From positions 372,001-436,000 of the forward strand of contig CP148265.1 of assembly GCA_045345765.1 (NCBI GenBank): DNA of 64,000 nucleotides, in the 5' to 3' direction. Both the position numbers and the translations under genes were made by a program. The DNA comes from JAOARY01 sp045345765 (GTDB taxonomy: Bacteria; Bacillota; Clostridia; Peptostreptococcales; Peptostreptococcaceae). Position 1 is the first letter of the stretch; the number at the start of each line of letters is the position of its first letter. This document shows, one piece after another, positions 34,008 through 43,848 of this stretch. A model generated the notes under the pieces. It was given only the letters and a program-made list of their open reading frames with translations. It did no database searches and was not told the DNA's origin.

Positions 34008-35336
34008 TTAACTAAGGTTATAAACACATTCTTTGAAATGATTTCCTCTAACTTCATAACTCTCATACATATCCCAACTAGCACATGCAGGAGATAATAA
34101 TACAATATCATTTTCTTTTGCTATTTCATAAGATTTTGATACAGCTTCTTCCATTGTATTTACATATTCAAATCCATAAAAATTATGTTTTTTAAGCGAT
34201 GAAGCTATAATTTCTTTTGTTTCACCTATCAAAAATGCATATTTCACTTTATCTTCAAATAAGGATGTAAATTCATCAAAATCACTATTTTTATCCATTC
34301 CACCAGCAATTAAAATTATATTTTCATATGAATTTAATGCCTTTATTGATGAATCGGGATTAGTTCCTTTAGAATCATTTATATATTTTACCTCATTTAT
34401 TTCCTTTACAAACTCTAATCTATGTTCCACACCTTTAAATTCTACTAAAGTTTTTCTTATAATATCCTTATCAATTCCATACAAATATGAAATCAAGGTT
34501 GCTGCAAGCGCATTTTCAAGATTATGAGGACCTCTTATAAAAATTTCATCAATATTTATTATATCATCCTCTTTATCATTTAATCTTACAACTATCTTAT
34601 TATTTTTTACAAATGCACCTTCTTTTAAAACTTCTTTTCTACTAAAATATATCGAATTTAAAGATTTTATATTCTTTGTTATATCATTATCATAATTAAG
34701 TATTAGATAATCACTTTCTAATTGCTTTTTAAAAACATTTGATTTTGCATCTATGTAATTTTGCATAGTCTTGTGTCTATTTAAATGATCCTCTGTCACA
34801 TTCAAAATAGTAGCTATCTTTGGTCTAAATTCAAAAACAGATTCTAATTGAAAACTACTAAGTTCGGTAACAAAAACAGATTCTTTTGTTGATTTATCAA
34901 CATAATCAATAACTGGATTTCCTATATTTCCAACAATATAGCTATCCTTATTTGCATTTTTAAATATTTCTCCTACCAAGGATGTAGTTGTTGTCTTTCC
35001 ATTAGTTCCTGTTATTCCAATAAAATCAGCCTCTGTATTTAGATAAGCTAATTCTATTTCACTTATAATCTTTATTCCATTATTCTTATATTCTTTTAAA
35101 AATTCTAAATTAAGTGGTACTCCAGGGGAAACCACTACCAAATCTACATCTTCATAAAATTTTGGATTTTGACCGATTATAAACTTTGCATCTATATCTT
35201 TTAAGTCTATTAATATATCTTTTAATTGTTCTTCACTCTTAGAATCTGCTATTATCAAATCTACATTCTGCTTTGCAAAATACTTACATACACTTACCCC
35301 AGTTCTTGCAAGACCAACAACCAAAACCTTATTCAT
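34008..35336 (-). CDS. murD: MurD, UDP-MurNAc-L-Ala:D-Glu ligase
   Basis: ATP-dependent cytoplasmic ligase adding D-glutamate. The N-terminal Rossmann fold begins VLVVGLARTGVSVCKYF. P-loop is ITGTNGKTTTTSLVGEIF. NVTEDHLNRH and INDSKGTNPDSSIKAL are characteristic of MurD. LLSPACASWDMYESYEVRGNHF (in order) at the C-terminus seals the call. ATG 35336, 442 residues. Confidence 0.97.
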   Translation of the reverse strand: MNKVLVVGLARTGVSVCKYFAKQNVDLIIADSKSEEQLKDILIDLKDIDAKFIIGQNPKFYEDVDLVVVSPGVPLNLEFLKEYKNNGIKIISEIELAYLNTEADFIGITGTNGKTTTTSLVGEIFKNANKDSYIVGNIGNPVIDYVDKSTKESVFVTELSSFQLESVFEFRPKIATILNVTEDHLNRHKTMQNYIDAKSNVFKKQLESDYLILNYDNDITKNIKSLNSIYFSRKEVLKEGAFVKNNKIVVRLNDKEDDIINIDEIFIRGPHNLENALAATLISYLYGIDKDIIRKTLVEFKGVEHRLEFVKEINEVKYINDSKGTNPDSSIKALNSYENIILIAGGMDKNSDFDEFTSLFEDKVKYAFLIGETKEIIASSLKKHNFYGFEYVNTMEEAVSKSYEIAKENDIVLLSPACASWDMYESYEVRGNHFKECVYNLS

Positions 35337-35350
35337 ATTAACACCCCATA

Positions 35351-36310
35351 TTAAATACTATAATATCCTACAAACGACATTACTAAAGTAATTATATAAA
35401 ATAATAAAACAACTTTTGTTTCCTTCCATCCACAAAGTTCAAAATGGTGGTGAATAGGAGACATTTTAAATATTCTCTTTTTAAATAATTTAAAAGAAGA
35501 AACCTGTAATATAACAGATATCGACTCTAAAAAGTATATAAAACCAACTATTGGTATTAAAAACGGCATATTTATTCTTATTGCCATAGCTGCAAAAGCT
35601 CCACCTAAAGCTAATGAACCTGTATCACCCATAAATACCTTCGCAGGATATTTATTATAATATAAAAATCCTAAACAACCTCCACATATAATCAATCCTA
35701 TTAAAGAAATATCCACAAATCCAAGCTTCATAGCTATTAAAGAAAGTGACATAGTTGCTATTATTGTAACACCTGAAGCAAGCCCATCAAGACCATCTGT
35801 TAAATTCACACTATTAGTTGAAGCAATAAATACAATTAATAAAAATGGCATATATAAAAACGCCATATTAAAATTGTTCTCCATAAAAGGCATATTAATA
35901 TATGTTCCTAGTTGTGATGTCTTTGTATGATATACACTTAAAGCTATCGCCACTATAAATTGTAATATTATCTTTTCATAAGCTCTTAATCCCAATGACC
36001 TTTTTAATACAATTTTTTTAAAATCATCTATAAAACCAATGATTCCAAAACCAAATAATGCTGATATTACAAATACTGCATTTGAACTAAATCTCCTACT
36101 TATTAAAAAACTCACAAGTATCGCTATTAGAAACATAACACCACCCATTGTAGGTGTTCCTGTTTTTATATAATGGCTTTTTGGCCCTTCTTCTCTTATT
36201 GTTTGACCAAATTTTAATTTTTTTAAATACGGAATTAAAACTGGACCTAATGAAACAGATATTGCCAAACTCAGTACAAAATACATAAAATACGAAATAT
36301 TAAAACCCAT
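35351..36310 (-). CDS. mraY: MraY, phospho-MurNAc-pentapeptide translocase
   Basis: Integral membrane enzyme that makes lipid I from undecaprenyl phosphate. Ten hydrophobic helices and the family motifs GTPTMGG, FGIIGFIDDFKK, NSVNLTDGLDGLA, VFMGDTGSLALGG and MSPIHHHFEL are present. ATG 36310 follows GAGGTG. 319 residues, normal length. Confidence 0.97.
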   Translation of the reverse strand: MGFNISYFMYFVLSLAISVSLGPVLIPYLKKLKFGQTIREEGPKSHYIKTGTPTMGGVMFLIAILVSFLISRRFSSNAVFVISALFGFGIIGFIDDFKKIVLKRSLGLRAYEKIILQFIVAIALSVYHTKTSQLGTYINMPFMENNFNMAFLYMPFLLIVFIASTNSVNLTDGLDGLASGVTIIATMSLSLIAMKLGFVDISLIGLIICGGCLGFLYYNKYPAKVFMGDTGSLALGGAFAAMAIRINMPFLIPIVGFIYFLESISVILQVSSFKLFKKRIFKMSPIHHHFELCGWKETKVVLLFYIITLVMSFVGYYSI

Positions 36311-36313
36311 TTA

Positions 36314-37684
36314 TTACACCTCTAACTTTTTTAAGTGATTTATAATTTCTTCTAATTTAAGACCTCTTGAAGCCTTAAATAAAATCACATCATCTTTCTT
36401 TGTTAATTCATTTATAAATATTTTTGCCTCATTATTGTTTGAAAAATGATAGTGCTTGCTTTCACCTGACTTTTTAGACTCACCTATAAGCTTCGAATCA
36501 TTACCAACTGTTATAAGTATGTCTATTTTAGCATCAATATGTTTCCCTATTTCCTTATGAACAAAAGAAGAGTATTCTCCCATTTCAAGCATATCTCCTA
36601 AAACAGCTATCTTTCTTCCTTCAAATTCTTTTAATACTTGTAACGCTCCAATCATAGAATCTGGACTTGCATTATAACAATCATTTATAACCTTAAAATC
36701 TTTAATTTTTTCTATCTTCAGTCTCATATCACTAGATATGTAATTATCAAAACCTATTTGAATTTCTTCAACACTCAAATTCATCTTCATTCCAACTAAT
36801 ATAGCACTCATAGCATTATAAATATTGTGTTTGCCCTTTGTTTTTATAAAAAACTCCATGCCTTCACCATTCATAATAACTTTAAATTTCATACCATCAT
36901 CTTTATTTTCATAAGATTTACAGTAAAGATGATTATCTTCTCTAAATCCAAAGCTAAGTATTTCATAACTAGTCTTTTGAACTTTTAATTCAGATAAATA
37001 CTCATCATCACCATTTACTATAAGAGTATTCTCATCATTAAATCTATCAATTATTTCCATCTTCGCTTTGTAGATATTTCTTTTAGAACCCAAATTACCT
37101 ATATGAGAATATCCAATATTTGATATAACTGAAATTTGAGGTTCAACTACATTAGCAAGTCTTTCTATTTCATTTGCATATGACATACCCATTTCAATAA
37201 CACAAGCTTCATGATTTTTATTTAAATTAAATAAGGTAAGCGGAACCCCTATTTTATTATTTAAATTCCCCTCATTTTTTAATGTATCATATTTGCTATT
37301 TAGTACTGCTTGAATCATATCCTTAGTTGTAGTTTTACCAGTACTTCCTGTAACTGCAACATATTTAATTTTGAATTTAAGCTTATAATATTTAGATATA
37401 TCAAGTAGAGCTTTTGTTGTATCCTCAACCTTTATAATATTTGCATCAGATTTTTCAAAACTATGATTTTGATCAATCAAAAAATCTCTACAACCATTAT
37501 TATAAGCATCTTCCAAAAAAGAATGTCCATCAAATCTTTCTCCTATTATAGGTATATATAATTCATTTTCTTTTACTTTTCTTGAATCTATAATAATATT
37601 TTTAATATATTTATCATCATTATTGCTTAAAAGTATCTCTCCTTGAGTCGCCTCTAGGAGTTCTTTTAAAGATATAGGTTCCAT
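36314..37684 (-). CDS. murF: MurF, UDP-MurNAc-tripeptide:D-Ala-D-Ala ligase
   Basis: Final cytoplasmic Mur ligase. P-loop VTGSTGKTTTKDMI, NEGNLNNKIGVPLTLF and EMGMSYANEIERL are typical. DCYNASPDSMIGAL and VLGDMLEMGEYS appear in the C-terminal domain. ATG 37684 with GGAGG six bases upstream is secure, although it lies 65 bases inside the murE frame. Confidence 0.96.
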   Translation of the reverse strand: MEPISLKELLEATQGEILLSNNDDKYIKNIIIDSRKVKENELYIPIIGERFDGHSFLEDAYNNGCRDFLIDQNHSFEKSDANIIKVEDTTKALLDISKYYKLKFKIKYVAVTGSTGKTTTKDMIQAVLNSKYDTLKNEGNLNNKIGVPLTLFNLNKNHEACVIEMGMSYANEIERLANVVEPQISVISNIGYSHIGNLGSKRNIYKAKMEIIDRFNDENTLIVNGDDEYLSELKVQKTSYEILSFGFREDNHLYCKSYENKDDGMKFKVIMNGEGMEFFIKTKGKHNIYNAMSAILVGMKMNLSVEEIQIGFDNYISSDMRLKIEKIKDFKVINDCYNASPDSMIGALQVLKEFEGRKIAVLGDMLEMGEYSSFVHKEIGKHIDAKIDILITVGNDSKLIGESKKSGESKHYHFSNNNEAKIFINELTKKDDVILFKASRGLKLEEIINHLKKLEV

Positions 37685-39152
37685 TTTCTGCCTCCTTAAG
37701 TAGTTCTTCTACAACTTCTTTATCGCTAAAGTGAATTTTTTTGTCTTTTATTATCTGGTAGTCTTCATGACCTTTTCCTGCAATTAATATAACATCATCT
37801 TTATCTACTATCTCCAAGGCTTTTTTTATAGCCTCTTTCCTATCATATACAACACAAACATTGCTTAAATCCTCTATACCTTCTATAATATCATCTATTA
37901 TATCTTTTGATAATTCAAATCTTGGATTATCCTCAGTTATTATAACTTTAGTAGAATATTTCTTTGCTACAAAACCCATCTTTGGTCGTTTACTTTTATC
38001 TCTGTTCCCACCACAACCAAAAACAGTTATTATATTTTTAGGCTTAAATTCATTTATACTCTTTAATACCTTTTCTAGCGCATCCTGTGTATGTGCGTAA
38101 TCTATAATAACACTAAAATCTTCATTTGGTGTTATATTTTCTATTCTTCCTGGAACAGTTTTTAAGTTTTTAAGTATTGGTTTTATATCATCTATATCAA
38201 AACCATAAGAAACAAGAGTTGCTATTGCAGCTAGTGAATTATAAACACTAAACCTCGCAGGTATACCTACTTGCACTTTTCTTTCTAATTTTAGATTATT
38301 AAAATCTATTTTTAAATCATAAATAACTCTATCTATTTTGAACTCAATATTACTCGCCCTAAAATTAGATTCTTCATCAATAGAATATGTTATTAATTTA
38401 CTATTTAACTCTTTTATGTCCTCAATTATTTTTTTGCCCCAAATATCGTCCTTGTTTATTATATTAAAAACTTTGGATTTATAAAATAATTTTTTTTTGC
38501 TTTCCATATAATTTTTCATATTTTTATGAAAATCAAGATGTTCATTTGTTAAATTTGTAAAAACACAAGAATAAAATTCCACATCTTCAACTCTATAAAG
38601 ATCAAGAGAATGTGAGGATACTTCCATCGGACAAAATTCAATATTTTCATCTATCATTGTTCTTAAATATTTTTGAACATCAATACTTTCAGGTGTAGTT
38701 CTAACAGATTTTATGATTTCTTTTCCATTATCAATTTCTACAGTTCCTATCATACCTGATTTTTTGTTTAATTCATTTAATATATTTTTTATAAAATATG
38801 TAGTAGAAGTCTTTCCATTAGTTCCTGTTACACCAAAAACTTTAAGTTTTGAACTTGGATTATTATAAAATATATTCGCAAATAAAGACATAAATTTTCT
38901 TATATCTTTGACTTTCAAAAAAGATATTCCATCTTCCAAATCTAACTTTCTTTGACTTACTATAAGCTGTGCACCATTATTTATTGCATCATCATAATAT
39001 TTATTACCATCATCCCAAAAACCTTCTACACAAAAAAACGCAAAATTTTTCTTAGAATTTCTAGAATCATAACAAAGTCCTTCTATATTTAAATTTTTAT
39101 CACCTTTAAAAAACTCATAATCTAATTTATCTAAAATATCTTTTAAAATCAC
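37620..39152 (-). CDS. murE: MurE, UDP-MurNAc-L-Ala-D-Glu:diamino acid ligase
   Basis: Adds the third amino acid of the stem peptide. P-loop FGVTGTNGKTSTTYFIK; TTPESIDVQKYL and SSHSLDLYRV are substrate-site motifs. DNPR (in EDNPRFEL) is the signature for meso-diaminopimelate specificity rather than lysine. GHEDYQ near the C-terminus is also typical. GTG start 39152 after GGAGG. The 25 residues after the conserved end run into murF and have no family look. Confidence 0.96.
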   Translation of the reverse strand: MILKDILDKLDYEFFKGDKNLNIEGLCYDSRNSKKNFAFFCVEGFWDDGNKYYDDAINNGAQLIVSQRKLDLEDGISFLKVKDIRKFMSLFANIFYNNPSSKLKVFGVTGTNGKTSTTYFIKNILNELNKKSGMIGTVEIDNGKEIIKSVRTTPESIDVQKYLRTMIDENIEFCPMEVSSHSLDLYRVEDVEFYSCVFTNLTNEHLDFHKNMKNYMESKKKLFYKSKVFNIINKDDIWGKKIIEDIKELNSKLITYSIDEESNFRASNIEFKIDRVIYDLKIDFNNLKLERKVQVGIPARFSVYNSLAAIATLVSYGFDIDDIKPILKNLKTVPGRIENITPNEDFSVIIDYAHTQDALEKVLKSINEFKPKNIITVFGCGGNRDKSKRPKMGFVAKKYSTKVIITEDNPRFELSKDIIDDIIEGIEDLSNVCVVYDRKEAIKKALEIVDKDDVILIAGKGHEDYQIIKDKKIHFSDKEVVEELLKEAENGTYIFKRTPRGDSRRDTFKQ

Positions 39153-39281
39153 AATATATCCTCCTAAATTTTTTAATCTTTATAAAAAAGTAGGAAGATG
39201 GAATTATTTATTAAAAATCTTATCCAGAATAAATCTTATCCTTTTTATTAATGACATAACTCCATTTTCACAAATTTTATA

Positions 39282-41492
39282 TCAATTAGTATATTCGAAT
39301 TTAAAAAATATAACATCGCCCTCTTTTACCATAGTTCCCGCCTGAGGCGTTTGTTCATAACAAACTCCATTACCTTCTTGTTTCATCCTAAGATTAAAAC
39401 CTTTTAAGATATTTGCAGTCTCCATTATAGTCTTACCAGTAAAATCAGGTAAAATTATATCGCTATATATATTTTCTTCATTCTTCAAATAAAGTATAAT
39501 ATCAGATTCCTTTGGCATCAAAGAATTTCCCTTTGGAAACATATCAATAACCAAAGATTCATCATTTGCTGTAATATCCGAACCTAATTTATAATTAAAA
39601 TTATTTGTTTTTAGAGCTTCTTTAGCTTCTAAAAAATTCATTCCAACAACATTAGGAACTTTATTTTTCGAAAAATTATTTATATAAATATCTTCACTTA
39701 TTTTATCTGATTTTATGTCCAAATATCTAAGTGAATCATATAATACTTCCCTTGCTACTGGAGCTGCAAGTGTACTACCATAATAATTTTTATTATCAGG
39801 ATTTGGTTCATCTACAACTATAAGTATAGTTAATTTAGGATCATTACAAGGTGCAACTCCAACAAACGAAGATACATATTTACCATCCTCATATTTTCCA
39901 TTTATAACTTTTTGAGCTGTACCAGTCTTTCCTCCAACTTTGTAACCTTCTATATATGCATTCTTTCCTCCACCATTAGAAACTTCAGATTCAAGCATAT
40001 CCTTCATTAACTTTGCAGTATTTTTGGATATAACCTGCCTTACCATTTCAGGCTCAAATTTATTTATAATTTCCTTATTTGAATTAACATACTCTTTTAC
40101 AAGTCTAGGTTTCATAAGCGCTCCATCATTAGCAATAGCAGAAATTGCAGTAATAAGCTGTATAGGAGTTGTCGAGTTTGCTTGCCCAAAAGATATTGTA
40201 GCAAGTTCAACTGGTCCAACATCTTTTCTTTTATAATAAATTCCTGTAGTTTCTCCAGGTAAATCAATACCTGTTTTTGAAAACAATCCAAACGCATCTA
40301 TATAATCATAAAATTTGTCAACTCCAAGCCTTTGTGCTAATTCAACAAAGGCAGCATTATATGAATTCTCAACAGATTCTTTTAATGTCTTTAGACCCTT
40401 ATTTCCTTTTCTCCAGTCCCAGTCTTTTATTCTAACCCCAGCTACATCCACATAACCCTTAAGATCAAACTGTTCATCAATATATGTTAAATTTTCTTCT
40501 AATGCTGCACACGCTGTTATAGGTTTAAATGTTGAACCTGGCTCATATGCATCATTAACAAGCGGATTTCTCCACATATCAAACCAAGCCTTAGACTTAT
40601 TATCCAAATTGGAATTAAACACTTGTTCAAAATATGGATTAATAGGAGTTGTCGGTCTATTTGGGTCATAATCAGGCAAAGCTGCCATAGCAAGTATATC
40701 ACCAGTATTAGGATCCATAACTATTCCAGAAACCCTTTTAGCCTTGTTTATTTCTAAACTCTTTGAAAGTGCATTTTCCAAATAATTTTGTATAACTTCA
40801 TCAATAGTAAGTACAATACCTTTACCTTCAACAGGCTTTGTATACCTTCCATTCGAAAAAGGAAGTTCTTTTCCTGAACTATCAGTAACTGTTATAGTCC
40901 TACCTGGAAGACCTTCAAGTACTTCATTATACTCAAGTTCTATACCATAAGCACCTTTAGAATCAGAATTAACATGTCCTAATATATATGAAGCAAAATC
41001 ATCATAAGGATATATCCTTTGCATATCAGGTGAAGTCCATACAAATTGCTTTTTCTTTATTTCTTTTGCCTTAACAGCTTTTTTAAATTCTTCATATTCT
41101 TCATCGCTAATCCATCTTTTAATAGATACTATTCCACCATTTTGTTTCTTATCAAATTTTTCTCTTAGAACCTTAGCATCTAAAGAAAATATCTCACTAA
41201 GTTTATTTATATTTTCATTTTGTTCTTTTAACTCCATCTTAGATGGGGTTGCCCAAACTCTTCTTTTTTCAACACTTATTGCAAGTTCTCTTCCTGTTCT
41301 ATCATAGATACTACCTCTTTTAGCATCTATTTTTATATCTCTTGTTTGAAAACTAAGAGCCTTATTTCTATACCATTCATTTTCTAATACCTGTATATAT
41401 CCTAATCTTGCAATAAGAGCAAAAAAAGCTAGGCAAAGAAAAATAAATGCCACCTTAATTCTCTTCTTATTAAAATCATCTATATTAGCCAA
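39282..41492 (-). CDS. spoVD: Class B PBP with PASTA domains (SpoVD/FtsI)
   Basis: Septal or sporulation transpeptidase paired with the SEDS protein of this cluster. One N-terminal helix (about 12-32), dimerisation domain starting RGSIYDRTGREL, transpeptidase with S320-x-x-K323, S377-Y-N379 and K522-T-G524, then two PASTA domains (about 610-670 and 677-735). At 736 residues with PASTA it resembles SpoVD more than a minimal FtsI. In C. difficile the orthologous position is SpoVD. Start TTG 41492 with GGGAGG seven bases upstream. Confidence 0.93.
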   Translation of the reverse strand: MANIDDFNKKRIKVAFIFLCLAFFALIARLGYIQVLENEWYRNKALSFQTRDIKIDAKRGSIYDRTGRELAISVEKRRVWATPSKMELKEQNENINKLSEIFSLDAKVLREKFDKKQNGGIVSIKRWISDEEYEEFKKAVKAKEIKKKQFVWTSPDMQRIYPYDDFASYILGHVNSDSKGAYGIELEYNEVLEGLPGRTITVTDSSGKELPFSNGRYTKPVEGKGIVLTIDEVIQNYLENALSKSLEINKAKRVSGIVMDPNTGDILAMAALPDYDPNRPTTPINPYFEQVFNSNLDNKSKAWFDMWRNPLVNDAYEPGSTFKPITACAALEENLTYIDEQFDLKGYVDVAGVRIKDWDWRKGNKGLKTLKESVENSYNAAFVELAQRLGVDKFYDYIDAFGLFSKTGIDLPGETTGIYYKRKDVGPVELATISFGQANSTTPIQLITAISAIANDGALMKPRLVKEYVNSNKEIINKFEPEMVRQVISKNTAKLMKDMLESEVSNGGGKNAYIEGYKVGGKTGTAQKVINGKYEDGKYVSSFVGVAPCNDPKLTILIVVDEPNPDNKNYYGSTLAAPVAREVLYDSLRYLDIKSDKISEDIYINNFSKNKVPNVVGMNFLEAKEALKTNNFNYKLGSDITANDESLVIDMFPKGNSLMPKESDIILYLKNEENIYSDIILPDFTGKTIMETANILKGFNLRMKQEGNGVCYEQTPQAGTMVKEGDVIFFKFEYTN

Positions 41493-41519
41493 AATAAAGC
41501 CTCCCTGCCATATTAAAAA

Positions 41520-41903
41520 CTAATCAACTTTTATATAATAAATATCTTCATCATTAGGATAAACCATATTCAAATCTTCTTTTGCCTTTTTTTCTATTAT
41601 TCTTATATTCTTTTTACTCTCTAATTGTATTTCCAGTTTTCTATTTGATTTTTTTAATTCTTCTAATTCACTCTTTTTCTTATAATACTCATAATTCAAA
41701 TTAGAAACCTTCGAATACCTATACATAACAAATAAAAGACATAATATCAAAGTAAAAATAAAAATAAATTTAAAATCCTTTAAAAATTTACTCTTCTTTC
41801 TTTTTTTCTTTGATTGTCTAAGATTATCAAAATACTTACTTTCATCAAAATCAGAATCATCTTTTTTCTTTTTAAAATCATCTAAATTTGTAATCTTAGC
41901 CAT
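41520..41903 (-). CDS. ftsL: FtsL/DivIC-like cell division protein
   Basis: Small bitopic protein with a very basic, charged cytoplasmic N-terminus (about 1-45), one helix (about 46-62) and an extracytoplasmic coiled coil (about 67-115). Primary sequence is poorly conserved in FtsL/DivIC, so the call relies on topology and on the rsmH-ftsL-pbp order. ATG 41903 after AAGGA. Confidence 0.82.
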   Translation of the reverse strand: MAKITNLDDFKKKKDDSDFDESKYFDNLRQSKKKRKKSKFLKDFKFIFIFTLILCLLFVMYRYSKVSNLNYEYYKKKSELEELKKSNRKLEIQLESKKNIRIIEKKAKEDLNMVYPNDEDIYYIKVD

Positions 41904-41925
41904 ATAATCAATCCTTATAATAATA

Positions 41926-42858
41926 TTATAATTTCTTTGCTATTCTTAATTTTGCACTTCTCGAACGAGGATTTTCCTCTATTTCAATATCAGATGGTAA
42001 AATAGGCTTTCTTGTAATTATCTTTACTTCCTTTTCCTTGTCACACTGACAAATAGGAAGTTCTTTAGGACAAACACAACCAAGCGCTAATTCCTTAAAC
42101 ACATTCTTTACAATTCTATCTTCCAACGAATGGAATGTTATAGCACAAAGCCTTCCACCCTTATTCATTATAGAACATGCATCTACAAGAGCCTTATCAA
42201 TAACATCTAATTCTTCATTAACTTCAATTCTTATAGCCTGGAAAGTTCTTTTAGCTGGATGAGGACCATCTATTCTAGCCTTTTTAGGTATTGCTTTTTT
42301 TATAATATCAACAAGCTCTAAAGTCGTTTCAATTTCCTTTTGCTCTCTAGCTTCAACTATAAAAGTCGCAATTCTTTTAGCCCATCTTTCTTCACCATAA
42401 AGCTTTATTATTCTATCTAATTCTTCTAAAGAATATTCATTTATAATATTTTTGGCACTAAATGAATTTCTATTATCCATTCTCATATCTAATGGTGCAT
42501 CTTGCATATAAGAAAATCCTCTTTCTCTTTCATCTAATTGATGCGAAGATACTCCTAAATCCACTAAAAAACCATCAATCTTTTCTATACCAAGGTTTAA
42601 TACCTCTCTTTTAATATTAACAAAATTACTGTGAACAAATATAACCTTATCTAAATAATCCTTAAGTCTTTCTTTTCCAGCATTAATAGCATTTATATCT
42701 TGGTCAAAGCATATAAGCTTTCCATCTTTAAGTTTCTTTACTATCTCAATAGAATGTCCGCCTCCACCAAGAGTCCCATCTACATAAATACCATTTTCTT
42801 TTATATCTAAACCTTCAATACATTCATCCAAAAGTACACTAACATGTTTAAATTCCAT
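41926..42858 (-). CDS. rsmH: RsmH, 16S rRNA m4C1402 methyltransferase
   Basis: SAM-dependent N4-methylation of C1402 in 16S rRNA. N-terminal HVSVLLDECIEGL, SAM site YVDGTLGGGGHSIEI, DLGVSSHQLDERERGFSYM and PAKRTFQAIRIEVNEEL are landmarks. FHSLEDRIVKN also matches. I start it at ATG 42858 after GGAG (310 residues). No mraZ precedes it; lgt lies upstream instead. Confidence 0.97.
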   Translation of the reverse strand: MEFKHVSVLLDECIEGLDIKENGIYVDGTLGGGGHSIEIVKKLKDGKLICFDQDINAINAGKERLKDYLDKVIFVHSNFVNIKREVLNLGIEKIDGFLVDLGVSSHQLDERERGFSYMQDAPLDMRMDNRNSFSAKNIINEYSLEELDRIIKLYGEERWAKRIATFIVEAREQKEIETTLELVDIIKKAIPKKARIDGPHPAKRTFQAIRIEVNEELDVIDKALVDACSIMNKGGRLCAITFHSLEDRIVKNVFKELALGCVCPKELPICQCDKEKEVKIITRKPILPSDIEIEENPRSRSAKLRIAKKL

Positions 42859-42886
42859 CAAAAAATCTCCTTAATCTATATACAAA

Positions 42887-43618
42887 TTATTTTTTATTTT
42901 TTTTGCTAAATCTCATGTGTAATATTATACCTACAAATATAATCACTAAACTTATAACCTGTGCCATTCTTAAAGGTCCAAGCATTAGACTGTCTGTTCT
43001 TAGCCCTTCTACGAAAAATCTCCCTACAGAATACAAACAAGCATAATATATGAGAATTTGTCCGTCGTATTTTTTAGTTTTTGAAAGTCTTAACAAAAAT
43101 AAAAACAAACAAAAATCCCATACTGATTCATATAAAAAAGTAGGATGAACCTTAACTCCATCAACCATTATTCCCCAAGGAAGATTAGTAGGTCCTCCAT
43201 GAGCCTCTTGATTGATAAAATTACCCCATCTTCCAATAGCTTGTCCTAAAGGAATTACAGGAGTTATAATATCAGCTAATTTATAAAAATTGATTTTTTT
43301 ATATCTACAATATAAATATCCTGACAAAAATCCACCGATAAGTCCACCGTGGATTGCCATTCCACCAAGTCTTGTATTTACCATCTTAAAAAAATCACCT
43401 TGATAATAAGACCAATTAAATATTACATAATATATCCTTGCACCAATAATCGCACAAGGTATTACGATTATAAATAAATTTATAATATCATCTTCTTTGT
43501 AGCCTTTTTTTAAAGCCCATTTCAAAGAAAAATGCATCCCCAGAAATATTCCTGTTGCTATTAATATTCCATACCATCTTATATCTATACCAAATAGATT
43601 AAATGCTACTGGATTCAA
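42887..43618 (-). CDS. lgt: Lgt, prolipoprotein diacylglyceryl transferase
   Basis: Transfers diacylglycerol from phosphatidylglycerol to the lipobox cysteine of prolipoproteins. Seven hydrophobic helices; the signature GQAIGRWGNFINQEAHGG is intact, and HPTFLYES follows. I place the start at TTG 43618, nine bases after AGGAG, giving the usual opening NPVAFNLFGIDIRWYG. The ATG at 43627 overlaps the end of the ribosome-binding site and is less likely. 243 residues. Confidence 0.95.
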   Translation of the reverse strand: MNPVAFNLFGIDIRWYGILIATGIFLGMHFSLKWALKKGYKEDDIINLFIIVIPCAIIGARIYYVIFNWSYYQGDFFKMVNTRLGGMAIHGGLIGGFLSGYLYCRYKKINFYKLADIITPVIPLGQAIGRWGNFINQEAHGGPTNLPWGIMVDGVKVHPTFLYESVWDFCLFLFLLRLSKTKKYDGQILIYYACLYSVGRFFVEGLRTDSLMLGPLRMAQVISLVIIFVGIILHMRFSKKNKK

Positions 43619-43731
43619 ATAAATCATCTCCTAATAAATATTTTATCACAATTTATCAAATTTTTTTTGATTTGATATTTTAAAAAACTATTTTTTTTAA
43701 TAAAATTTGAATTTTAAAACTCAAATAAAAA

Positions 43732-43783
43732 AATAAAAGTTAGGCATAAACAGTCTAAATTGTTTAATAGCCCAACTTTTATT
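43732..43783 (-). terminator. Terminator after the M16 peptidase pair
   Basis: A 14-bp stem with one wobble and a further short inner pairing. The minus-strand transcript ends in a U-run. It lies 65 bases past the stop at 43849. Confidence 0.75.
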
Positions 43784-43848
43784 ATAAAACAATATTTAAA
43801 ATACATAAAGAAATTATTTTCTCAAATGAGATAAAAATATTTTTTATT

